Source: Balaenoptera acutorostrata
Lineage: Eukaryota > Chordata > Mammalia > Artiodactyla > Balaenopteridae
NCBI RefSeq assembly: GCF_949987535.1
Contig: NC_080074.1
Location: 26,991,268 to 27,055,267, forward strand
Direction of reading: 5' to 3'
Length of the DNA: 64,000 nt
Part shown: positions 33,150 through 45,100 of the stretch, in pieces
How positions within the stretch are numbered: position 1 is the first letter of the stretch
Layout of the letters: each line of letters starts with the position of its first letter
Notes under the pieces: model-generated
Told to the model about the DNA's origin: nothing
What the model saw: only the letters and a program-made list of their open reading frames with translations
Database searches by the model: none
Made by a program: the position numbers and the translations under genes

Positions 33150-36100
33150 CTGTTGACAATTAGAACAGTTATATTTTAGATATTGTGGTTTTAGCATTAC
33201 AATTCTGTTTTTTTTGCATTCCTGATGCTGTGAGTGGTAAAATCTGTATGAAACAGATGCCAACATTTTCTTCAATCATTTACATACTCACTTTGCAAGT
33301 TGTTTTGCTAAGTCATTATCACAGGATCAACAACGCTTAGGTTTAAAACAGAAGCTCACAAGAAATACCAAACTATTTGCTTACAAATATGGGGCCAGAA
33401 TTTCAAGGCCCTGTTTTATGCATTATGTTACAGCCATTCCAAGCACAGCAAGCATTCCTGGGCAGCCAACATGCAGGCAAGTATTTCTTCTTAAATGCAG
33501 CAGGCAGGGGCCTCCTGGTCAGAGACGTCTACTTCCCTTCCCTCCCCTCCCCTCCCCTCCCCTCCCCTTCCCTCTTGGGCAGTGTAGTCCCTCCTCTCCC
33601 TCCCTTCCCCAGTGCTTCCCTTCTAACCCCTGACCCCTGGAAAGAGGGATGCTTATCATGTTTAAGGAACTCATTGCCTCTACCCTACCTTAGTGCTTCA
33701 CTTGATCTTCAAGTAGCAAATGGAATTGGTGAGCTATTCTCACCATTGACATGGATAGCCTGTCCCAGCATGACTGAGTGGGGGGAATCAGGGAAGGGGG
33801 AATTAACATATTTGGAAACAGCGCATCTGATGACTGTGTCTGTGTGAATTCCCAAAGAAAAAAATCCAGATTAAGGAGGATTAATCATAAAGGAGAATGG
33901 TTTATTGAAATAGTTGCTTAAGTTAGAAATATGTCATACTTTAACTACTGAATACAGAATCTAGGCGATTTAACAAGCTTAGCTTTCATTTTAGCAGATT
34001 ATAACCAAGCATAAGCAGGCCCCTTTTATTAGGACCACTACTTACTCATCAAAGTTAACTGTGCCAGTATGGCTATAGGCCCCATTAACTCAAATGTAAA
34101 TGGTTGGTCCAAAGGCGAGCAGCATAGTAAAACTATGAGGGGCAGCAGCCGCGTGCAGGGTCTGGCTTGGTGCCAGGATCCCCCATCTCAGCCAGGCTTC
34201 CTGGCCTCCCTTTCTGGCCATTTGGGATGCCAGAGCTGTCCTGAGACCTACAGAATGCTTTATAACCAAATTCTGGTGACTGATTCATATCTTATTTTTT
34301 TAAATGTTATTCAAAATCTTACCTCATCAAAATATTTTACGATGTATTTGTAGATTTCTGTCAAGGCCACTTCTTCATTAAATTCATTTTCATGTTTCTT
34401 AAAGAAATAAAGCCTTGTTGAGAGATTCTGAAATGGCTTTTTTTTTTTTTAAAGAAATATCCAAATCCAGTCTTTTTACTTTGCAACAATACCTTAGATT
34501 CCTGAGTTAAGAATTCTTCCATCTCTGAAGATGACAATGGAGGCAAATCCCTGATTGCTTTGTAATAAGACTTGACTTCCTCTTTGTAGGTTGGGATATC
34601 CTTGGCATAGAGAAGTTTATTAGTTGGTGCTTCCTGAAAAACAACCACCACCAAAAGAGTTTTTAAAAAACCATGGGGAATTTATAAGAGTACCAGTGTA
34701 AGCTGAACCTCCACCACTATTATCTCCTGGTAACAAGGACTCTTCATACAGTAGGCCTTCATAAACGTTGTTGACTGCACGACTGACTGCTATCCAGATA
34801 GTTCTGGTGAGTCACTGTTATCTTCAGGCAGATTAAATGCTAATATATTCTGCCTTCCTCTCATAAAAGAACTGAAATTATTATTTTTGCATGATTTTGA
34901 GTTACTGTAACAATGGAACTTATTTCAATCATAGTTCATTACTAATAGTTGTAAAAAGCCTGAATTAAAACATTTGCTCTCATCCTCACCCACCAGTGAA
35001 TTCTGGCATTTATAAAAGGTTTGAGTGTAGGTCTGATTGAGCCCTTTATATAACCATGAACGTGGTAAGTAATTGGCAGTGGCAGATTTTTCTGCTTGTC
35101 CCTTCTATTTTCTTAGATCATAAAGATCTTCCAGTGTCCTCAGGAAAGAGCATGGTCATTAGTATTGGTGGCTCTGATGTCTCATTTTGCAAAAATTCCC
35201 TGGCAGTTTGAATGTTTTTAAGTAATTTTAACAGTGATATTAAAATTTAAATGAAGATTTGTTTTTAAAAGTTATAATTTTGACAAAATTAATGTAACAT
35301 CTACTGTCAAAGAAAAATTAATAGTCAATCTAAGAAAGAAATGGAAAAATGTATTCGAGCCAACCTGAGGATTATGACCCAGGAGATAGCCTCTCAGAAA
35401 GCTGTGAGCACTGTTTGGAAGAGGTAAGTGGGGGAGGCCTGTATATGTGATTTGAGGGAAGGGGGATGTGCAATCAAATGTACATCTTGGTTGAAGTTTA
35501 CTGCTATTTGTGAGGAGCAGATATCTTAGAAATGCACTAAAACCATTAACTAAGTATGGGAAGATTCAAGAAACTGAGTTCATAAAATTTTCTCTTGAAA
35601 ATATCTAACTGAGGGCTAGTTCTGCCAGTTTTCCCAGAGCACAGAATGCCTCATCCTGATCTTTGCCTTGAATTCCTTTCAGGGTGTATTATAGGTCAGT
35701 GACTGCAGCGGCTAATGACTTGATTCTTACAGAACTGGATGATGGGCATCATTTTTTATTTTGACCAATGTTGGGGAGGCATTTCATGACCAGGAATGCT
35801 CATTCCCAGGTCAGATGAGGATTTCATTGATAGGCCACTCACTGTGCTATTACTGAACGAGGTAGGCCCCATTAACAGGAGCCAAAAGCCTCTGGACCCA
35901 CCTGTCTTACTAGTCTATTATGGTCCAGGAATGGTCCAGGTTCCCTCCTGTTGCTTCTTCCCACATCTAGAATTACACTATTACAATCAATCATTGATAT
36001 TTGGCCAATCATTTCAAGTCACCTAGTCATCATGATTCTTATTGGAGGCTCAGTCACACGTTTGGTAATGCAAGAAACAGTAATCTTGTAAAATAGGCAG

Positions 36101-39100
36101 AACGTAAGTAATACAGGTAGTAGCATTAATCAGGTCATAAGTAAGTATTATTTAACCTAAGAGCTTCCATTAGGTGCAGCCCAGTATCTCCCCAGGTCAT
36201 CTGACCAGTCTGTTCTGCACATATAAGGAGGGTGGTGGGTCATCGTGACACCTTACAGGATTGAGAAAGGAATGTTATCTTCTAAGGAGTTACACAGCTA
36301 GTGACAAGAAGAAAAATTGATCTTTATGGTTCAGTAGGTGTTTCTGCCATTGGGGAGGTCTGGTTAATTCATAAAGCAGGTGCACAATGCACACTAGAAG
36401 AGAGGGAGGAGGCCCAAACAAAAATTTGCTTAAATTTTTCTTGTCTTGGAATATGTATTTTTATTGCATCACTCCTCAGGGAAGATAGGTGAGTTAATGA
36501 TAGGGCCAGTGTCACAGTACATTTTTAAATGTATTGATGGCTTGAATGGCCTATCAATGGCTTGATGAATCATTCTAAAGGATGCCTAGACTGAGATAAT
36601 TACTGAGATTTTTTTTCACCTGTCAAGTTTAAGTAGAACCCACAACTCATGCAATCACATTCATTCAATAAAGATTTATTTAGCCAGGGACTGTGGGTAG
36701 GCATTGAATGAAAAACCAACCAGTACCTGCCCTTAAGAAGCTTACAGTCTATCAGGGAAGACAAACTTACACAGTGCTTACTAAGATACGAGTAACTAGT
36801 AGCAGTGTATAGAGCAAAGAAAAGGACCATAGAGTTAGTTAGACATATGCTCTTAAACAAGACTTGTAACCTCTCAGAACATCAATTCCTCATCTATAAA
36901 ATGAGGGTAATAGTAAGTACTTTATGGGGTTCTTGTGAGGATTAATTGAAATATGCCAGGAACATAGTAAGTAAACAATAACAGCCATTTTTACTATGGA
37001 TAAGTAACCAGTTACGTGTCTTTCCGTGTATTGCATGCTAGGAAGAACTTTATTGGTCAAAAGAAGAAAGCGCATGGGAAATCCATCAGGGGAACAGTCA
37101 CAGAGTAGGTATGTTTTAGACTAATCTGATTCTGCAGTTTCTGGTACACATTAGGGAATCATGTTTCTTGAATGAATGAATAAGTAGGGTTTTACTAGAC
37201 AGAGGGGTTATGAGACAGGAAAGGGATGAGCAAAGGGATGTGAAAACAAGCTCATGGTTAAGTTTGGGAAAACTAAAAGCCATAGCATAGAAGGCAGAAG
37301 GATTGGGCAAGAAAACGAGGAGGCCAGAAAAGAGACTTGAAGCCCAGTCAGGAAGGGCCATGTGGCACTGTGAAGATTGTATCTGGTGGGTAATGGTAAG
37401 TATTTACAATGTTTAACTAAGCAGGAGCCTGACAAGATCAGAGTTATGTTTTAGAAAGATAACCTGAGACACAGTGAAAGGGGGATGAGGCAGACAGCAG
37501 GGGCCAGGACACCAGTTAAGCAGGCAGTTATCCCAGTGGAGAAGGGATGAAGGGATAGGTCAGAGGAGTGAGAAGAAAGGGACAGAAGTGAGTAGTAACC
37601 AATGGGAGATAGAGGTGGGAGGAAGAAGGAGTTGAAGGTAATGCCAAGGATTCTACCTTGAGAGACTACGCAATGCTAGGAAAATAAAAGTCAAAAACGG
37701 GTTTGGTTTGCGGTGAGTTTGGATTTAGACTAGGAGTCTGAGGCACCTATGACATGTCCTTCACACTTCATTCCAGACACTCTGAACATCCTTCCACCAA
37801 AGAGCCAATGCTCAGCATGAAAAAGATTTTCTAAACCCATTAGATACGTAAACTGCTCAGTTTAATATATTTCTGAGTACCTGAATAAGACCAAAACATC
37901 TCTTTCAAAGTTTCCTCTGTATTTTTATCTTTTTTTTTTTGCCTTTTAGAGCTTTTGCTCAGCAAAGAAAACCATAGAAAAACAATATTGATTTGATTGT
38001 AAACTGACAAACTAGAGGTATTAGAAATCTCAGGCAAGATTTCCTTCCCCATCAGAAATGTGTTGTATTCAAATAGACACTTTTAGGTATATTCAGATGG
38101 AATTAATTTAGGCAAATTTCAGTAGTTTCATACTTTGGGTTCATAGTTTATTAGCGCCTGTAGACGATTTTTCTAGGAAACAAAGAAAAACAAAAGGTTT
38201 TCACAGGCAGAGTCTGCAGTAGGGTGGAAATAATCTATTTTGGTTTTCACTTAAACTAGATAAAAATAGAAATAAATGAGAGATTTTTTGAAGAAAAGCA
38301 AATTTTCAGTGACTATCACTGACTTTCTTTTTAGCTGGTATGGTTTATTATTTGAATATTTACGAGGAAGACAGAAATACGTACAGGAAATCCTAAAGCT
38401 GGGCCTTACCTTCCCAAGTTGCTGCTCTGTGAGGGAAAACGCGTCCATGAATGCCTGGGCGATCACTGACAAACAGCCATCTATGTGTGGTGTCTTCTTA
38501 ATGTCAAAGACAAACTGAGGGTTCTTCAGGATATTTACCCAGAAGCGAAGAGGGAGGCTGTTCCAAGAGAGAGAAAACTCTCTTCAAATACAGCCATTCA
38601 TATGAGGCAGATGCTCTGTTTATCACAGTTTGTAAACGGGTGTTTTTGTCCTTGTCATTGAAGTATGCAAGTCTGCTTTGCCAAATATACCAAGCAACAG
38701 ATGGCAGCATCACTCAGAACAAGAAAGGGTTAAACTGTCAGAGCTACTGAAAGGGAGGACTGGAGAAGTCTGAAAGTGGCCCTTGACAAGACAAGAATGT
38801 TCTCCACAAAAAGTTCCAGATTATATTAAATAATGGTTACCAATGAGAGCATCTCATCAGATCTCTAGAACCTGACCTCTTCTCACCCCCTCTAAGTGCT
38901 ACACCCTGGCCTAAGCCACTGTCATCTCTCACCTAGATTATTACCCCCCAGTTCCCAACAGTTAATTCTCCCACAGGTACTAGCAATTCTCTTAACTCAG
39001 AATCAGGTCCTGTGTCTCCTCTGTTCAAAACCCTCTGTGGCTCTCCATCCCTCTCTGGAGAAAACCCCTGCATGATCTAGGCCTGGGCCCTCATCTACTA

Positions 39101-42100
39101 CTATTCACCTTACTCGCCCCAACTCCACTGGCCTCGTCGCTCCTCTTCATGCATACCAGGCAGGCTTGTGCCTCAGGACTTTTTGCTTTTGTCCGTCTTT
39201 CTGAAACGGTCTTGCCCCAGACGGTCTCATGGTTTGTGCCCTCTTTGAAGACCTGATCCAAATGTCATCTCCTGAGGCCTCTGACCACCCTATCCTGTCT
39301 CTATCCTTTTTTCCCCACTCTGTGCACTGCACTAATCGACTTCTAATATACCACAATTTACCTGTTAAAATGCAAGCGCTGTAAGAACACGGATTTCTGT
39401 CTGTTTGTTACTGTCTCTCCAACACCTAACAGTACTTGGTATACAGTCGGTACTCAGATATTTGCATATGAACTTGGAAGTCATTCAGAGTCCTGTGGCC
39501 TAGCTAATTCCCTCCATCATAGGGGCTGCTGGGCCTCTCAGTAGCTCTCCTGTCCTGACTAGTGCCCCTGCTCGTGTGCTACTGTCTTCACAGTGAAATT
39601 GTCGCGTGCAGCACCGGAGCTTGGTGTGGGAGAAGCAGGGCCTGGGAAGGAGAGGCTAGAACAAAGGGAGGGAGGGAGCCAGAGTAGAGAGCTAGGATAG
39701 ACCTGGAGCTTTTAACACTTATTTAAAATGGTCTGGCTAACCCCAGTGCTTAGAAGGGCTTGAGGTTGCACTGAGAAGTTCTATTACATCATAACTAACT
39801 CTCATTCACCTCATGCACAGAGTATTTCAATTGGAGGTAATGAGCTATGTTTCTTTACTGAGAAGAAATTTTAATTTGGATGCCTTGCCTCAGCTTAAGG
39901 TAAAGTATTAAAAAACAAAACAAAATACAACCCTTTGACTAATTCTCATGGCATTTGATCAAATAAAAGGAGAAATTTCTACACAAAATGGACAGCTTGG
40001 AAACCGCAAAGAGTAATTCTCTGAGGGACAAATTTAAGAGTCTTCTCTAATTGAAAATTGTAGGATAAAACCACAAAATATTAATTTCTCATCTTTTACT
40101 GGTCAAGCTAAACTTGTTTAAAGATAATAGAGTTTATTTTCTTTGTCCTAAAGACTAGGAGTCTCAGCACAGGAATGGTTTTGTTTATTGTTTAAAAATA
40201 GTAACAGCAAGAAACTGCTTTGACATGATAGCTTACCAAGCCAAAAAACTCTAAGATAGGGATAAATGAATCCTTCTGTAACCATCCATGCCTTTCTTTT
40301 AAAGATTCTGACCCAGGTTTTTGAAAACAGTAATCACCTACTGTTCGTTCCCACCTGTTTGTTTTCCAAATATGTACAACATCAGGATCTGTGATTTTTT
40401 TGCTTTCAGCCTGGGCATCCAAAAAGTCAAAAAAGTATTTTATAGCAAACGGGGCTCTGCTGTTGGGTAAACTCCAAATGCTTCTAAAAAGTTTTTCGAG
40501 CACAGAGTGAATTGCCACCTGAAAGACAGAGCACATCAGACCTGGAAGATTAAAAAAATAGGGTGGTGGTTTTGAAAACACGATGAAAAATGAAATCTGA
40601 GTTACAAAACAGAGAAAAACAAGCTGAAGAGAAAGTATGTAAAATCGTCAAATGAGGCCAACACTCACAGTATTAGACAAAGGTCCTGAAAATCCATGCC
40701 CAGGTTTAGATCTGCTTCATAAGCTTCTTGCTGATAACGCTGTTTAGTCAACAGGGAGGCTATCTTAGACATCTCTAGCAGTTGAAATGTAAGTTGGAGG
40801 TCTGTATACATAAACCAAGAAGCCCCAGACCTTTGGCTTTTATTATGTTCAGCCTAGAAAAACTCAAGTGATGTTGCTCGGTTCCCAGAACTTTTCCTGT
40901 TGCATATATTTCCATCATAGGGTTTTATCGTGTACTTTCCAAAGCATTTGAGTGTTTTACTAAAACCAAATAGGCAGAGCTCTGTCGGACAGATGAGAAA
41001 ATCAAGAGGCTCTGGCTGTCCTCTACCCACTAAACAAATCTAAGCTCCAAGCAGATGCTCTGCTATAATCTGAAGAAGCATGCCCATCAGAAGACTAGGG
41101 CCAGGTGTAGATAATAGCATTTACATTGCTAGTCATTTCAGAAAAAAAAAAAAAAAAGGATCACCACAGACTTCCGTTAATCCCACTAAAAGCCAGATAA
41201 AGTAAAATTTGCTCCCAATTTGGTATTCCATGGGCTTTCATATCTGACACTTTTATATGTGAACAGAATTCTTAATTTTAAAATGACCTCCCCCCTCTTC
41301 ATTTTATTTGCAATTCAAAGAGGGAGTTTTATTGCTCACCTATAATAACAAGTAAACAAAAAGGAATAATTATGCCGTCCACTTAAAAATATAACAATAG
41401 TGCAATGGTGGGTAAAGGGACTGGGAACAATATTAAATCCCTGACTGAAGATGTTATGGTGGAAATTTGTAAAGTGCTTTATCTTTGCAGTTTGTAAAAA
41501 CAGAAGAAGGGGGTAGGAAGTGTTTACAATTTAAACTTTCATTTTGCTTTGCTAGAAGGCACAAGGGATTTGTAGCATTTTCACACTTCGGTGGAAATTA
41601 AGTCAAACACATCATACACCCCCAAGGTAGCCGTAAAAGCGCTCCCAGAACAGTAAGTTTACCTTGGTCGACAGCAGCTTTGTCAGATACATTTCTTTTA
41701 CTTTGAACTTGTGCTTCCCTCGATGTCTCTTTCCCTGCACATCTTGGAATGCTTCCGAATCTGGTAAAATCTAAAGGGAAGACAGAGTAGAAGAAGCGTT
41801 ACCCAAGGAGACCGTTCGTGCTGCAGAAGGCGTCCGATTCAGCAGGAGCACAAGAAAGCCTGAACTCACCAAATGGCAGTGGTCTTCTGAGTATTCCACA
41901 TCTGAACGCCCCAGAAAGAGGGAGAGAAACAGTCCATTAAAACAACAGCCACGGTAACTGGCCTTCTCATAAGATGCCCCATTTGTGCTATAAACAGAAG
42001 AGGTTACTTGAGCCCTCCTACTTGAGCTCTTCATAGCTACACTTCCCCCCCTGCTGTGTCTTAAGACCTTAAGAACAGTATGAAGACAGGATGGGCCAGG

Positions 42101-45100
42101 GGCTGGGGTGGGAAGCAGGTTCCCTGTCCCTGGAACAGAGGCTGACCGATCACCTGAGGGTGGGGTAGGAGAGGTTCAGGTCAGCTAGAGCTGGGGCACC
42201 TGTGTGCCAGGGGCTACTAGGCAAACAGCGATGAATAAGACAGACCTAGCTCTCAGCTAATGGAGCTCACATCCTAGCCAATGAGAGAGACTTACTGATT
42301 ACACAATTAATTATTTAATTAATACCCTTGTGATAAGGACCATGGAGAAGAAGAATATGCTAGGAAAGTATCTAACAAGAGACGAACCTAGCCTGGGAGG
42401 TTCTCTGAGGAAGGGATGTCGGGACTGAACCTAAATGAATGGATAATGAGCCAGGCCAATGGGGGAGGGGAATGGGTACAAAGGCCCTGCGGTGGGAGGG
42501 AAGGCGACCCCTTCTAGGATCTGAGAGAAGGGCAGCAAGGCAGAGGTCATAGAGCAGGTGGGAGAGCAGCACAGAGTGAGGACAGTCTGGGAAGAAACGA
42601 GGTTGTGAAGGGAGTGGCAAATGCAGGGAAGGGAAGGATTAAAGCACTTGGTTTTTCGTTTTGAAGATGAGAGACTAGAATACCTCGACATGCTTGTGGA
42701 AAAATACAGTAGCGGGGGAGGGAAAGCAAGTGCAGGTGAGAGGAGAGATCACCGGTGGCAGTGTCGTAGGAATGCTCAGAAGGTTGGAAAGGATGGTGGG
42801 ATCCAAAGCCCAGGTGAGAGACAGGTCTTGCTGGGAGGAAGGGCAGCCCTGGAACGTCAGGGGAGCGAGGAGGAGGGAATGGCAGACGCAGGGAGGGAGG
42901 GTTAGTGCACGTTGTTGAGGGAATTCTGATTTCTGTTTTCTCTGTGAAGCACTGGGTGAAGTCATGTGCTGATAGGGGAGCAGTGGGGGTCAGAGCTTCA
43001 AGGAGAGAAGGTGGGATTATGGAGAACACAGTCGGTTGCCTCGAGAAGCAGAAGCACGGGGGGAACAGGCTACGTGGAGCGTCCTGGTCAAGACAGCAAT
43101 TTACTGTGACTCCAACTGTGCTGGCGTGGGCCTTTCCCCTGTGACTGCCCAGCTGTAGGGTCAGGAAAGGTGAGAAGTTCGGTTCATCCAGGGCTGGGCT
43201 GGGACTTTCACAGAGTGGGTGATGAAAGGACAGAGGGGCAGGGGTTTGGAGGGTTAGGAGAGTGATCCAGTGTCCACCGGATTGGACAGGGAGGAAGCAG
43301 AGGTGTTGTTGACTGCCTCGAAGTCCCATGAAGTGATCCAAATGCAAGATCTCCAAATAACAAGCTCTCAAAAGACCAGTCATTAAAGCCTACAGTACAC
43401 AGCTCTTGCACTTATTACAGCACAAGGACACCAATCCCCCTAGACCAGAAGGATAGCCGCCCTCTGCAAGGTGGTTTCTCACTATAGCCTGACGTAATGA
43501 TGGATGGGGGAATGTGTGTGGGGGGGCGGGGCGGGGTTCCCCAAGGGGTGTCCTACAACCTACCAAGTTATCCTATTTAATTGGGAGCCCCGCATTCTTC
43601 GTTTGCACTCACCAGGTGTTGGGACCTACCAGGCTGCTCCTAGCACTGAATCCAGGAATCAGAAAGCCCCACCTCCAGCTGTGTGTGTGAACAGGTCCTG
43701 TTGGTGAGGCCCAGAACCTTTCTGGGGGCTGAGGACTGACTGTCTTGGCGTGGATATAATTTCTCTGGAGACAACCCTGGACCCTGGACCTAGGGATTTT
43801 CTCAAGGCACTGTCACAGTGTTTTCCTGCCCCGAGGCTGGCGGGGAGGTAGAAGAGAGTTTAGAGACTGGCCTAGTAACTTCTCCACAAAGCTCCCTCTG
43901 TAGTTGGTCTGTCACTAGGAGATTTCGGCTAAGTGAATTATCTTGTTTGTTCAGAGCTTCCAGGGCTGTGTGATAATCTGCAGGCTTCCCTCAGCTTGCC
44001 AGGGGGATCCCCTCGGTTAGCCCCCATCCTACTGAGGAGTTGGAAAAGAGTTATACAATGGCTAAGATTCTGCCCTGAGCTTAGGGTGCTTAATGACAGC
44101 AACTTCCTCAGTGTCGGGCAGCTGGGGCAACCACTGTTCACAGTTTCCTGTCCCCCTCTTTGCAGGGTTCACATTCTTGGGACCAGAAACAGATCGAAAC
44201 GGCTTTCCTCCACTCTCTCAGAGAAGTACCTGGCAACAACTCAATCTCATCTTTGTGACAGTACATCCAAGAGAGGCAAAACGTGATACTTTATAAAGTG
44301 GGGTGAGAACAAAAGGTTAACAGCATTATGTCTGTTACCTGAAGTAAAATTTGCTATCTTCTTAAAGACTTTTATAGTGGATCCATTTGATATCTGAAAG
44401 CAAAGATAAAAAATAGATGAGTTTTCAAAATTTAATGTATTTCTCACCTTTACCAAGGAATTAGATATCTGGGTGGATCTTATATTCTCTCACTTATTCA
44501 ATCAAATATTTATTAAGAATTCCTATGTTTTGGGCACTGGAGGCTGGGGCTATAATGATGAGCAAGACACTCCCTCTGCCCTCAAAGAGTCTGCGGTCCT
44601 GTGAAGGTGGCAGACAAGGCCATGAGATGCGGGGAGGCAAGTGCTCAAAGGATGCTGTGGGGCCAACAGGAGGCGGGCCAGCCCTGGACCAGGGGAGGAC
44701 CCAGCTGTGCTGGGAGGCACCTCAGCCTCTAGGGGGCAGGAGATGTTTGGGCCGTTTTCATTTTGGGGGTTCCTACTATATTAAGAAATGCTGAAACAAG
44801 TTTTCAAAAACTAACCTATAAACTCGTGACAGAGCAGTTTCACATCCAGGTATACACCTGTACATATCCTGAGATAAACTTTGTAAACGCCCCGTACTGG
44901 AAATAACCATCAACAGTAGAATGAATAAATAATTTGGGGTATATTCATAAAACAGGCAATGATAAAACAATGAAAGTGAGCAAATTACTGCTACATGCCA
45001 TATGCATGAACCTCACAGTGATAATGGTGAGCCCAAGAAGCCTGACAAAATGGAATGCATACCGTGTGATTCCATTCACATTTAGCTAAAACAGTCGCAA

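Larger units (their letters stand above)
34634..38409 (-). other. PLXNC1: PLXNC1 intron (3.8 kb)
   Basis: It contains LTR-like copy 2 (35309-36470), a broken L2 (about 36650-37740) and a MIR (about 36790-36975). The remainder shows nothing that I can name. Confidence 0.85.

Noticed and set aside
33377..33847. A 156-codon + strand frame
   Set aside because: It runs through a (CCCCT)n tract in a PLXNC1 intron, antisense to the gene, with no recognisable domain.
42547..43383. A 278-residue protein on the - strand
   Set aside because: It lies inside a reversed L2 remnant, is low-complexity in composition and shows no recognisable motif, splice context or promoter.
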